DNA from: Patulibacter sp.
GTDB lineage: Bacteria; Actinomycetota; Thermoleophilia; Solirubrobacterales; Solirubrobacteraceae
Direction: 5' to 3'
Assembly: GCA_031119595.1 (NCBI GenBank)
Contig: JAVHXX010000019.1
Location: forward strand, 1-19,261
DNA length: 19,261 nucleotides
Position 1 is the stretch's first letter, and each line of letters opens with the position of its first letter. Under the pieces are notes generated by a model, which saw only the letters and a list, made by a program, of their open reading frames with translations, had not been told where the DNA came from and did no database searches. Below are positions 7,623 through 14,663 of this stretch, piece by piece. A program made the position numbers and the translations under genes.

Positions 7623-8597
7623 GTGAGCGACTGCTGCGGACCGGGCCGGGGCGACGCCGCGGATGCCGCAGCAGGCAGCAGGACTTCCCTGCACATCGCA
7701 CAGATCCCGGGTCGCGCGGCGCAGGCGAGTCAGGCGGCACGGGTCAGTGAAGGAGCGGCTGCGGCGGGCCGCGGCGCCCGCCCGATCGGCACGTACGTCG
7801 AGCTCGACGGCGGGCCGTTCCTCATGGGCACCGATGCCGACGAGGCGATCCGCGGCGACGGCGAGGGGCCGGCGCGCGAGGTGACGGTCGCGCCGTTCGC
7901 GATCGGGGCCACGGCCGTGACCGTCGCCGAATTTCGAGCGTTCGTTGCGGCCACGGGCCACCAGACCGACGCCGAGCGCTTCGGGTGGTCGTTCGTCTTC
8001 CATCTCGACCTGGCGGCGGATCACCCACCGACCCAGGGGCTCGCGGCGGCGCCGTGGTGGCGCCAGGTGCACGGTGCCGACTGGGCGCACCCCGCCGGGC
8101 CGGGATCGACGACCGAGGGCCGCGAGGATCACCCCGTCGTGCACGTGTCGCGGCACGACGCCGCCGCCTGGTGCGACTGGGCCGGCGCGCGCCTCCCGAG
8201 CGAAGCCGAGTGGGAGTTCGCCGCGCGCGGCGGCCTGGTCGGCACCCGCTACGCCTGGGGCGACGAGCTCATGCCCGGCGGTCGCCACATGGCCAACCTC
8301 TTCCAGGGCGACTTCCCGGCGGTCGACACCGGCGAGGACGGCTTTGCCGGCACCGCCCCCGTCGATGCGTTCCCGCCCAACGGGTTCGGCCTCTACAACG
8401 TGGCCGGGAACGTGTGGGAGTGGTGCCTGGACCGCTTCGACGCTCCCAACGCCTCACCCGGCGAGTTCGTGGTGCGTGGTGGCTCGCACCTCTGCCATCG
8501 CTCGTACTGCGACCGGTACCGGGTCGCGGCGCGCACGGGGAACACCCCCGACAGCTCCCTCTCCCACACGGGCTTTCGCGCGGTACGCGATCGCTGA
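7623..8597 (+). CDS. Formylglycine-generating enzyme (SUMF1/FGE family)
   Basis: The 324-residue protein carries a complete FGE-sulfatase domain (about 55-322). Signatures are GPFLMGTDADEA, HPVVHVSRHDAAAWCDWAGARLPSEAEWEFAARGG (split over 173-204), NVWEWC, and VRGGSHLCHRSYCDRYRVAAR with both catalytic cysteines (Cys291 and Cys296, codons within 8493-8510). It ends in the usual TPDSS...GFRA. FGE uses copper and oxygen to convert the sulfatase-motif cysteine to formylglycine, so it should mature the divergent sulfatase. GTG 7623 is the only plausible start: earlier frames are closed and no later start precedes the domain. The N-terminus reads SDCCGPGRG, so residues 5-9 form a C-x-P-x-R motif like the enzyme's own recognition sequence. 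Residues 10-54 are Ala/Gly-rich and probably disordered. Last gene of the operon. Confidence 0.96.
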   Translation: MSDCCGPGRGDAADAAAGSRTSLHIAQIPGRAAQASQAARVSEGAAAAGRGARPIGTYVELDGGPFLMGTDADEAIRGDGEGPAREVTVAPFAIGATAVTVAEFRAFVAATGHQTDAERFGWSFVFHLDLAADHPPTQGLAAAPWWRQVHGADWAHPAGPGSTTEGREDHPVVHVSRHDAAAWCDWAGARLPSEAEWEFAARGGLVGTRYAWGDELMPGGRHMANLFQGDFPAVDTGEDGFAGTAPVDAFPPNGFGLYNVAGNVWEWCLDRFDAPNASPGEFVVRGGSHLCHRSYCDRYRVAARTGNTPDSSLSHTGFRAVRDR

Positions 8598-8602
8598 GTG
8601 GA

Positions 8603-8620
8603 GCACCGGCGGACCGGTGC
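8603..8620 (+). terminator. Hairpin after the sulfation operon
   Basis: A perfect 7-bp inverted repeat (GCACCGG/CCGGTGC) with a 4-base loop lies 5 bp after the FGE stop. There is no T-run after it, so termination efficiency is uncertain; the position at the operon end is the main support. Confidence 0.4.
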
Positions 8621-8722
8621 GGACTTGGGCGGGACAGGTGCGCGGCGCTTCACTGGCTCGGCGGCTCCTTCATCGGGCAGAGAGATTCCGGAAGGTGGGC
8701 ACGAGCGGAGCGCGGCGGCCGG

Positions 8723-8920
8723 TCAGGCGGAGCGGCGGAGCGAGCGCTCGGGGACGCGGTGTTCCGTGTCGGTGGAGGCTCGGCCCGCGCGTTTGACGCG
8801 CCGGACGCTCAGCTCACCGAACTTCGGCTTCGGCAGCCCGAGGTGTCCGTAGAGGTCGTCGAGCTCCTGCTCGAGACTCGCGAGACGATCGAGGTGCTCG
8901 TCTGGGGTGTCTGCTCCCAT
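8723..8920 (-). CDS. Small protein of unknown function, 65 aa
   Basis: I do not recognise this protein. Starting at ATG 8920 it begins MGADTPDEHLDRLASLEQELDDLYGHLGLPKP, with an acidic leucine-spaced helix (residues 7-26) likely to form a coiled coil, and ends in an Arg-rich tail. Third codon positions are almost all G or C, which supports real coding. No clear Shine-Dalgarno precedes the ATG. The frame stays open upstream to 9130, but that part (Arg/Ser-rich, Cys-containing) has no protein-like character. It converges with the FGE gene and lies downstream of the tRNA-Ile terminator. Confidence 0.5.
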   Translation of the reverse strand: MGADTPDEHLDRLASLEQELDDLYGHLGLPKPKFGELSVRRVKRAGRASTDTEHRVPERSLRRSA

Positions 8921-9185
8921 GACCAAGACCGTACGCCCGCCGTCGGCGGAAACGAACCGGCGGGCGAACGTGTGTGCGCCTTCACGCCCCGGCAGGGGAC
9001 GCGTGGACGGCGTCACCGGGCCGAATCGGGCGTTGTCCCCCGAATCTCGGCAACAGATCCCCTTCCGAGACCCTCCGAGGCCGCGAGAGGGCCGTTTCCG
9101 GGCGCGAGACGCGTTTTGGCGCTTGCACACTCGATTTCGGGCCCGGATTTCGGGCCGCGGCGATGGAATGTCCCCAGAAACGACG
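8921..9185. other. Intergenic stretch without a supported gene
   Basis: No protein-like frame is supported here. It probably holds the promoter of the small leftward gene. An 11-bp direct repeat (GATTTCGGGCC at 9133-9143 and 9146-9156) is the only clear internal structure. Confidence 0.5.
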
Positions 9186-9208
9186 AAGGCCTCGCGATGC
9201 GAGGCCTT
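9186..9208 (-). terminator. Terminator hairpin after tRNA-Ile
   Basis: A perfect 10-bp stem (AAGGCCTCGC at 9186-9195 with GCGAGGCCTT at 9199-9208) and a 3-base loop starts 5 bp past the 3' end of the tRNA. On the minus strand it is followed by CGTCGTTTCT, a weak T-rich tail. Position and stem strength make it a good intrinsic terminator for the tRNA transcript. Confidence 0.75.
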
Positions 9209-9213
9209 GCGAG

Positions 9214-9287
<74 letters not shown>

Positions 9288-9294
9288 GTGCAGA

Positions 9295-9313
9295 TCAACC
9301 CCGGAGAGGTTGA
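9295..9313. other. Small inverted repeat between parB and tRNA-Ile
   Basis: TCAACC (9295-9300) and GGTTGA (9308-9313) form a 6-bp stem with a 7-base loop, 8 bp upstream of the tRNA on its strand. It could be a weak parB terminator or part of the tRNA leader. No T-run is present. Confidence 0.25.
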
Positions 9314-9384
9314 CGCGGGACGCGAATGGTAGCGCGTCGTGCGCGTACGTGGCGGCCCGACGGACCTCGGCTGGGCGGGATCGT

Positions 9385-10375
9385 TCAGCGGCGCCGCAGC
9401 CGGCCCTTGAAGACCTCGGCGGCGTCGAGGTCGTCGAGGTCGAGTTCCACGCGGAAGCCCTTCTTGTGGGGCTTGACGCGCACCTCGAGTCCGAGTGCCA
9501 CCGACAGCTCGTCGCCGAGATCCTGAGCAGCCTCGACGTGGTCGGAGGCGGGACCGGTCGACGGCGCGGGGCCCGCGGCCGGCGGGGTCGAGCGAGCGGT
9601 CTTGTCGGCCGGGCGGGCGCGGCGCTCGACCTCGCGGACCGACCAGCCCTGGTCGACCGCCTCGGCCGCCAGTCGGCGGCGCGTGGCCTGGTCGGGCGCG
9701 AGCAGCAGGGCCCGGCCGTGGCCCTCGGAGAGCGCGCGGCTCTCGAGCAGCTCGACGACATCGTCGGGAAGGTCGAGCAGGCGGATGAGGTTCGAGACGG
9801 CGGAACGGCTGCGGCCCACGCGCCGGGCGACCTCCTCGCGGGAGAGCCCGAGCTCCTCGACGAGCCCTGCGCAGGCGCGGGCCTCTTCGATCGGCGTGAG
9901 GTCGGCGCGGGCCATGTTCTCGACGAGCGCAGCCTCGAGGGTCTGGGCGTCGGTGCGCTCACGGATGACGACCGGGATGGTCTCGCGGCCGGCCAGCTGC
10001 GCTGCGCGCCAGCGACGCTCGCCGGCGACGATCTCGAACCGGCCTCCGGGCCGTGGGCGCACGAGCACCGGCTGGAGGATGCCCTGCGAGGCGATCGAGT
10101 CGGCGAGGGACTGGAGGTCCTCGGGGTCGAACCGGCGGCGCGGCTGGCCCGGGTTCGGACCGATCATCCCGATCGGCAGCTCGCGGAGCTCGGCGGTGTC
10201 GGCCGAGGCAGCGCCGCCGCCGGGCGCGGGTGATGCGGCGAGGATCGCCTCCAGGCCGCGGCCGATGCCGCGGGCCTTGGCGGACTTCGGCGTTGCCTTG
10301 GGTGCGCTCCCAGGACCGCCGCCGAGACCGCCCTTGCCGCGCGAGGCTCCGGCGGGGCGCTTGGGCTTCGGCTGA

Positions 10376-10383
<8 letters not shown>
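9385..10383 (-). CDS. parB: Chromosome-partitioning protein ParB
   Basis: The protein has 332 residues from GTG 10383. After a basic low-complexity N-terminus come RGIGRGLEAIL, the ParB/Spo0J CTP-binding domain (LPIGMIGPNPGQPRRRFDPEDL, then EIVAGERRWRAAQLAG), the helix-turn-helix that reads parS (LSREEVARRVGRSRSAVSNLIRLLDLP), and a C-terminal dimerisation region ending FKGRLRRR. ParB loads on parS, slides as a CTP clamp and recruits SMC and ParA. GTG 10383 is preferred over ATG 10425: GAGGAG lies 10 bases upstream (10394-10399), and the overlap with parA falls to 8 bp. Its targets, parS palindromes, lie 0.8-3.5 kb away on the other side of parA. Confidence 0.96.
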
Positions 10384-11128
<745 letters not shown>

Positions 11129-11176
11129 CCGGCCAGCGTAGAGATACGCGCTGGGCGGCGCGTCCCCGGACGGCCG

Positions 11177-11192
11177 CGTTTCACGTGAAACA
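11177..11192. promoter_or_regulatory. parS site 1
   Basis: CGTTTCACGTGAAACA matches the parS consensus TGTTTCACGTGAAACA at 15 of 16 positions. It is the ParB loading site, 49 bp upstream of the chosen parA start. Confidence 0.95.
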
Positions 11193-11277
11193 CGCAAAGT
11201 CGTGACGAAGTCTTCGCGGTGCGTCGCGGTCCCGGCGCATTTCTCATTGCCGCCATCCGCGATGCAGGCACCGGAGC

Positions 11278-11293
11278 CGCTTCACGTGAACCA
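11278..11293. promoter_or_regulatory. Degenerate parS-like site 2
   Basis: CGCTTCACGTGAACCA keeps the central 10-bp palindrome TTCACGTGAA but has three mismatches to the 16-bp parS consensus. It may be a weak ParB site or a decayed copy. Confidence 0.55.
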
Positions 11294-11312
11294 CCGCGGA
11301 CAGCGCCTTCGC

Positions 11313-11328
11313 CGTTTCACGTGAAACG
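11313..11328. promoter_or_regulatory. parS site 3
   Basis: CGTTTCACGTGAAACG keeps the full 14-bp parS core; only the outermost bases differ from the consensus. Confidence 0.93.
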
Positions 11329-11470
11329 GGCGGTACACCTGAGCACGACGCGCATCGAGCAGCCGCTTCTGGTCGGCGTTGCGCGACCTTGCGGCGCACA
11401 GTGGTTCGAACCTTCGCGACCGACGTGGTTCACTGCGTCTGCGGGCTGTCCTCCGCTCCTCCCCCACCCC

Positions 11471-11989
11471 GTGCCGACTGCCGCGCCCCAGCCTCTCCCT
11501 ACGCTCGTCGATGGTGCCGTCGCGCTGCGCGCGGCCGTCCCGGCCGATGCGCCGGTGCTGCTCGACCTCCTGGCCGACCCAGCGGTCGCGGAGTGGTGGG
11601 GCACCAACACCCTCGCGTCGATCACCGACGAACTCCATGGGCACTTCGCCATCGAGATCGGTTCGGAGCTCGCCGGGCTCCTCGAGTGCCATCAGGAGAC
11701 AGACGACGTGTACCCCTCCGTCGCCTTCGACATCTTCCTCGGGACCGCGTTCCAGAGCCGAGGCCACGGTCGCACCTCACTCCGATTGGCGATCGACTAC
11801 TTCGTCGACCTCGGCCACCATCGGTTCACGATCGATCCGGCAGTCGCCAACGAACCCGCGATCCGGTGCTATCGCGCCGTCGGGTTCCAGGGGGTCGGCA
11901 TCCTGCGCGAAGCCGAGCGGGCGCCCACGGGCGAGTGGCGCAACGCGCTCCTCATGGACCTCCTCGCGCGCGAACGGTCCCTCCGATGA
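11471..11989 (+). CDS. GNAT N-acetyltransferase (AAC(6')/RimJ-like)
   Basis: The 172-residue protein (from GTG 11471) is a GNAT-fold acetyl-CoA-dependent acetyltransferase. The N-terminal VALRAAVPADAPVLLDLLADPAVAEWWG resembles the start of AAC(6') and RimJ/RimL enzymes. The acetyl-CoA loop is QSRGHGRTSL (QxxGxG), and TIDPAVANEPAIRCYRAVGF is the conserved C-terminal half seen in AAC(6')-Ib-type proteins. The substrate cannot be deduced; aminoglycoside acetylation is not claimed. The frame is open back to 11219, but that extension crosses two parS sites and has no domain, so the later GTG is chosen. There is no Shine-Dalgarno. Its stop overlaps the next gene (ATGA), so the two are co-translated. 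Confidence 0.82.
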   Translation: MPTAAPQPLPTLVDGAVALRAAVPADAPVLLDLLADPAVAEWWGTNTLASITDELHGHFAIEIGSELAGLLECHQETDDVYPSVAFDIFLGTAFQSRGHGRTSLRLAIDYFVDLGHHRFTIDPAVANEPAIRCYRAVGFQGVGILREAERAPTGEWRNALLMDLLARERSLR

Positions 11990-12435
11990 TCTTCATGTTC
12001 GACCTCGAGCTGGGCCAGCTCAGCGATGCGCGCGGGGCGGCCATCACGGACGCGGTCCGGGAGGCGAACGGTTGGCCGGTCGAGTTCGTGGCGGGCCGCG
12101 TCGAGAAGCGCTGGTTCGGTGTCGAGAAGTTCTACCCACCGGTTCTCGAGATCCTCACCGAAGACGACGCCGGGCCCATCCTGCTCCCGACGGCGACGCG
12201 CGACGCGGACGCGATCGCACTCAGGCCCGACGCCGTGGCGCCGCTTGCCGTGACGGTCGGCGTCATCGCCGACCACAGCCCAGAGGGATTCGTCTTCCGG
12301 GCGACATGGTCGGGGTCGCCGATCCTCCAGGACGAACACCTCCGCATCCCCGATCTCGTGCGGCGGATCCGTGCGTCCGGGTTGAACGAGTTCACGCGCT
12401 ATCGCGTCGACCCCGCGGACGCCGGTCCGGCCTGA
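11986..12435 (+). CDS. Protein of unknown function, 149 aa, coupled to GNAT gene
   Basis: I do not recognise a family. The start ATG overlaps the acetyltransferase stop by 4 bp, and third codon positions are G/C-rich, so it is a real gene. The protein begins MIFMFDLELGQLSDARG, contains an aromatic segment KRWFGVEKFYPPVLEI (about 41-56) and ends with RIRASGLNEFTRYRVDP. There is no signal peptide or membrane segment. The composition suggests a small mixed alpha/beta soluble protein. Overlap with the GNAT gene suggests a shared task, perhaps as partner or substrate (inference). A parS site follows 15 bp after the stop. Confidence 0.75.
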   Translation: MIFMFDLELGQLSDARGAAITDAVREANGWPVEFVAGRVEKRWFGVEKFYPPVLEILTEDDAGPILLPTATRDADAIALRPDAVAPLAVTVGVIADHSPEGFVFRATWSGSPILQDEHLRIPDLVRRIRASGLNEFTRYRVDPADAGPA

Positions 12436-12450
12436 CCCTCGCGACCGGTC

Positions 12451-12466
12451 CGTTTCACGTGAAACG
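12451..12466. promoter_or_regulatory. parS site 4
   Basis: CGTTTCACGTGAAACG is a full 14-bp parS core, in the 136-bp gap between the unknown 149-aa gene and the GyrA-like gene. Confidence 0.93.
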
Positions 12467-12557
12467 GCCCACGACGCGACGCGCGTATGTGTCGCCCGCG
12501 CGGACCCCACGCCCGGCAGGGTCCGGCGTCAGCGCGACCGACGCCGACCACAGTCAC

Positions 12558-12563
12558 TAGCCT
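12558..12563 (+). promoter_or_regulatory. Possible -10 element of the GyrA-like gene
   Basis: TAGCCT fits the actinobacterial TANNNT pattern and ends 8 bases before the GTG at 12572. No Shine-Dalgarno precedes that start, so a leaderless transcript is possible. No clear -35 is seen, and six loosely matching bases are weak evidence. Confidence 0.3.
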
Positions 12564-12571
12564 GCGAACGA

Positions 12572-13453
12572 GTGACGACCCCCACCACTGCACCGACACT
12601 CCCCGACGTCCGCGACGGCCTCACGACCATCGAGAGGATCACCGTCCGCGCCGTCGCGAGCGCCCGTGGTGACGAGCACACGCGCAGCTCCCGCACCGTC
12701 GCCCAGGCCACGCGCCGCGAGCCGCACTACCCGGCGGCCGAGCTCTACGCGACCCTCACCCGTCTCGCGCAGCCGTGGAACACGCCCTACCCGCTCATCG
12801 ACGGCTCGGGGGACTTCGGCACCGCCGAGGGCGCACCCGCCGCCGGCGCGACGGTCACCCATGCCGCCCTGTCCGCAGCCGGCCAGGCCCTCATCGACGA
12901 GCTCGAGCTGCCCGAGGACGACCCGGGCCAGCGTCTTCATCTCAAGGCGTCCGGGCAGGTCCTCCCCGGACCCTTCCCGCACCTCCTCGCGAACGGATCG
13001 ACCGTCGGCGACTCCACCTTCCTGCCGCACCACGTGGGCGAGGTCGCCGCCGCGATCACCCATCGCCTCCAGCACCCCACCAGCACCCTCGCCGACATCC
13101 GCGCCCTGGTCCACGGACCCGAGTTCGCGACCCCGGCGGCCGTGGTCGATCCCGCGCAGCTCGACGCGATCTACGAGACCGGCCGCGGCTCCCTCCGTAT
13201 CCGGCCCGACGGGGACACCGACGAGATCACGATCGACGTCGACGCGACCGCCATGGTCGACGGCCGCCCGAAGCAGCTGAGCCTGCTCGACCAGATCGAC
13301 GAGTACCTCGAGCACCGCCGCAGCGTCCTGCGCCGCAAACATCGCAAGCACGAGTCCGCGCTCGACAAGATCATCGCCCACGACCTCTCGGAGCTCGCCG
13401 AGCAGTTCGCCGCCGACCGTCGCACGACGATCTCCGGCGGCTCCCCCGCCTGA
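12572..13453 (+). CDS. Shortened GyrA/ParC-like protein lacking catalytic tyrosine
   Basis: The 293-residue protein follows type IIA topoisomerase A-subunit sequence in order: LPDVRDGL (10-17), LYATLTRLAQPWNTPYPLIDGSGDFG (split across 58-83), PFPHLLANGS (134-143), LPHHVGEV (151-158), HGPEFATPA (181-189), YETGRGSLRI (201-210), then GRPKQLSLLDQIDEYLEHRR (231-250) and EQFAADRRTTI (277-287). The last segments correspond to GyrA regions that are normally far apart, so most of the tower and coiled-coil gate and the whole C-terminal beta-pinwheel are absent. The active-site RYTE is TVTH (94-97), so the tyrosine is Val95. The YHPHGD motif is HYPAAE (52-57). Strand passage is therefore not expected. 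The frame and codon bias are intact. It starts at GTG 12572 and lies between two parS sites. Confidence 0.8.
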   Translation: MTTPTTAPTLPDVRDGLTTIERITVRAVASARGDEHTRSSRTVAQATRREPHYPAAELYATLTRLAQPWNTPYPLIDGSGDFGTAEGAPAAGATVTHAALSAAGQALIDELELPEDDPGQRLHLKASGQVLPGPFPHLLANGSTVGDSTFLPHHVGEVAAAITHRLQHPTSTLADIRALVHGPEFATPAAVVDPAQLDAIYETGRGSLRIRPDGDTDEITIDVDATAMVDGRPKQLSLLDQIDEYLEHRRSVLRRKHRKHESALDKIIAHDLSELAEQFAADRRTTISGGSPA

Positions 13454-13524
13454 GCCGCGGGGCGCCGCCCGCGCTCCATGCGCCCCCGGGCGCCCGCCAA
13501 CTCGGGCACCCAGCCCCGGCCGGA

Positions 13525-13899
13525 TCACCCGCCGACGGCCGCTCCCCACCCGTCGAACACGCACGGCCCGTACGACGCGCCCGCCGCGACGAGCCACCGC
13601 ACCCAGTCCTCGAGGATCGCCTGCGACACCGCGGTCGGGTCCGTCGACCCGGCGACCGACCAGTCGACCGGCTCGCCGTCGGCATCGCGTTCGAAGTCGA
13701 CCTCGATCGCATAGTCGGTTTCGAGCTTCAGGAAGGCGGCGAGTTCCTCGGCGGCCTGCTCGGCCGGCGCCCGAAAGAGGAAGTCGAGCCGGAGGGGCGT
13801 GGATTCGTCCACGCCGTGGCTCTGCAACGCGGCCCACGTCTGTGGCGTCATCGCCAGCTGTCGCGCCAGCGTCTCTTCGAACCAATCCGGCACAGCCAC
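13525..13899 (-). CDS. RraB-like (regulator of RNase E activity B) domain protein
   Basis: The 124-residue protein has a C-terminal RraB-type domain (about 35-124): LRLDFLFRAPAEQAAEELAAFL, an acidic middle (YAIEVDFERDADG), a DWSVAGSTDP strand and the closing FDGWGAAV. Escherichia coli RraB binds RNase E and alters its substrate choice; family members in other phyla are uncharacterised. The first 34 residues (WFEETLARQLAMTPQTWAAL) are a small helical N-terminal segment. It starts at GTG 13899; GTG 13893 is an alternative. It converges with the GyrA-like gene across 71 GC-rich bases and is separated from rsmG by a 47-bp gap holding a parS site. Confidence 0.72.
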   Translation of the reverse strand: MAVPDWFEETLARQLAMTPQTWAALQSHGVDESTPLRLDFLFRAPAEQAAEELAAFLKLETDYAIEVDFERDADGEPVDWSVAGSTDPTAVSQAILEDWVRWLVAAGASYGPCVFDGWGAAVGG

Positions 13900-13919
13900 C
13901 GCTTCACCGTACCGGGACG

Positions 13920-13935
13920 CGTTTCACGTGAAACA
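13920..13935. promoter_or_regulatory. parS site 5
   Basis: CGTTTCACGTGAAACA matches the parS consensus at 15 of 16 positions. It sits 11 bp after the rsmG stop and upstream of the RraB-like gene. Confidence 0.95.
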
Positions 13936-13946
13936 TCGGCGCCGGC

Positions 13947-14663
13947 TCAGCGTGGTGCGGCCCCGAGCGGCTTCTTCTTTGCCATGCCCTCGCGACGCGG
14001 GAAGCGCTCGGGCGTCTCTGCAACTTTCCGTGCAACCACGAGGCGACGATCCCGGGCGCCCACGAACGGCTCCACGACGATCTCGTCCGTGATCTCCAGT
14101 CCGAGAGCCTCCGCGGCTCGGTGCCCGCCACGGCGCTCCTCGTCGCTCAGCGCGCCTTTCCAGGCCACCGCCACGCCGCCGAGCTGGAGCAGCGGGGCCG
14201 AATACTCGAGGACCACGTCGAGGGTCGCGAGCGCCCGCGAGGTGATCAGGTCGTGGACGCCGATGCCCTCCGGCCAGCCCTCGGCCCGCTCGGCGACGAT
14301 CTCCGTGCGGCCGCCGAGTCCGCACTCTTCGATCGCGCGCTCCAGGAACACCGTCCGCCGGCCCACGCTTTCGACGAGCGCCATGCGCAGGTCGGGCAGC
14401 GCGACCGCCAGCGGCAGCGCCGGGATGCCGGCACCCGTGCCCAGGTCGGCGGCGCGGCGCGCGTCACGGACGACGTCGAGCTCCAGGGCGACCCAGGAGT
14501 CGGCGAGGTGCTGGTCGACCGCTTCGACCTCGTCGGTCACGCGCGTCGACGCGAGCTCGTCGGTCGCCCAGAGTTCGAGGAGGCGGCGGCCGGCGACCAC
14601 CGTGTCCTCGGTGAGACCGAAGCGCCCTGCCAACTCGGCGAGGCGCGCTTCGGCGCGGCTCAC
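13947..14663 (-). CDS. rsmG: 16S rRNA (guanine-527 N7) methyltransferase RsmG
   Basis: The 238-residue protein is a class I SAM methyltransferase of the RsmG/GidB family, which methylates G527 of 16S rRNA. The SAM loop is ADLGTGAGIPALPLAV, preceded by the family segment VDQHLADSW and followed by LVESVGRRTVFLERAIEECGL and ITSRALATLDVVLEY. The C-terminal tail (RRLVVARK...MAKKKPLGAAPR) is basic, likely RNA-contacting. The start GTG 14663 overlaps the jag stop by 4 bp (GTGA), so the two genes are coupled. It is the last gene of the leftward rpmH cluster; a parS site follows. Confidence 0.96.
   Translation of the reverse strand: MSRAEARLAELAGRFGLTEDTVVAGRRLLELWATDELASTRVTDEVEAVDQHLADSWVALELDVVRDARRAADLGTGAGIPALPLAVALPDLRMALVESVGRRTVFLERAIEECGLGGRTEIVAERAEGWPEGIGVHDLITSRALATLDVVLEYSAPLLQLGGVAVAWKGALSDEERRGGHRAAEALGLEITDEIVVEPFVGARDRRLVVARKVAETPERFPRREGMAKKKPLGAAPR

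Larger units (their letters stand above)
11129..11470. other. parA / acetyltransferase divergent intergenic region
   Basis: These 342 bp lie between divergent genes and contain three parS-like palindromes (11177, 11278, 11313). Both promoters should lie here, but I cannot place -10 or -35 elements with confidence. The frame is open through much of it from 11219, without protein-like character. Confidence 0.6.

Noticed and set aside
6080..7696. A 538-residue open frame antisense to cysNC
   Set aside because: No motif is recognisable, and it lies entirely opposite a clear CysN-CysC fusion.
8598..8852. An 84-residue plus-strand frame after the FGE gene
   Set aside because: It is Arg/Ser/Gly-rich, overlaps the better-supported minus-strand small gene, and begins at the operon hairpin. 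It is not protein-like.
11129..11197. N-terminal extension of ParA to ATG 11197
   Set aside because: It crosses a parS palindrome, and ParA proteins normally start just before the NQKGGVGKTT motif.
11219..11470. N-terminal extension of the GNAT acetyltransferase
   Set aside because: The extension runs through two parS-like sites and lacks any domain. A GTG just before the GNAT fold gives a normal family length.
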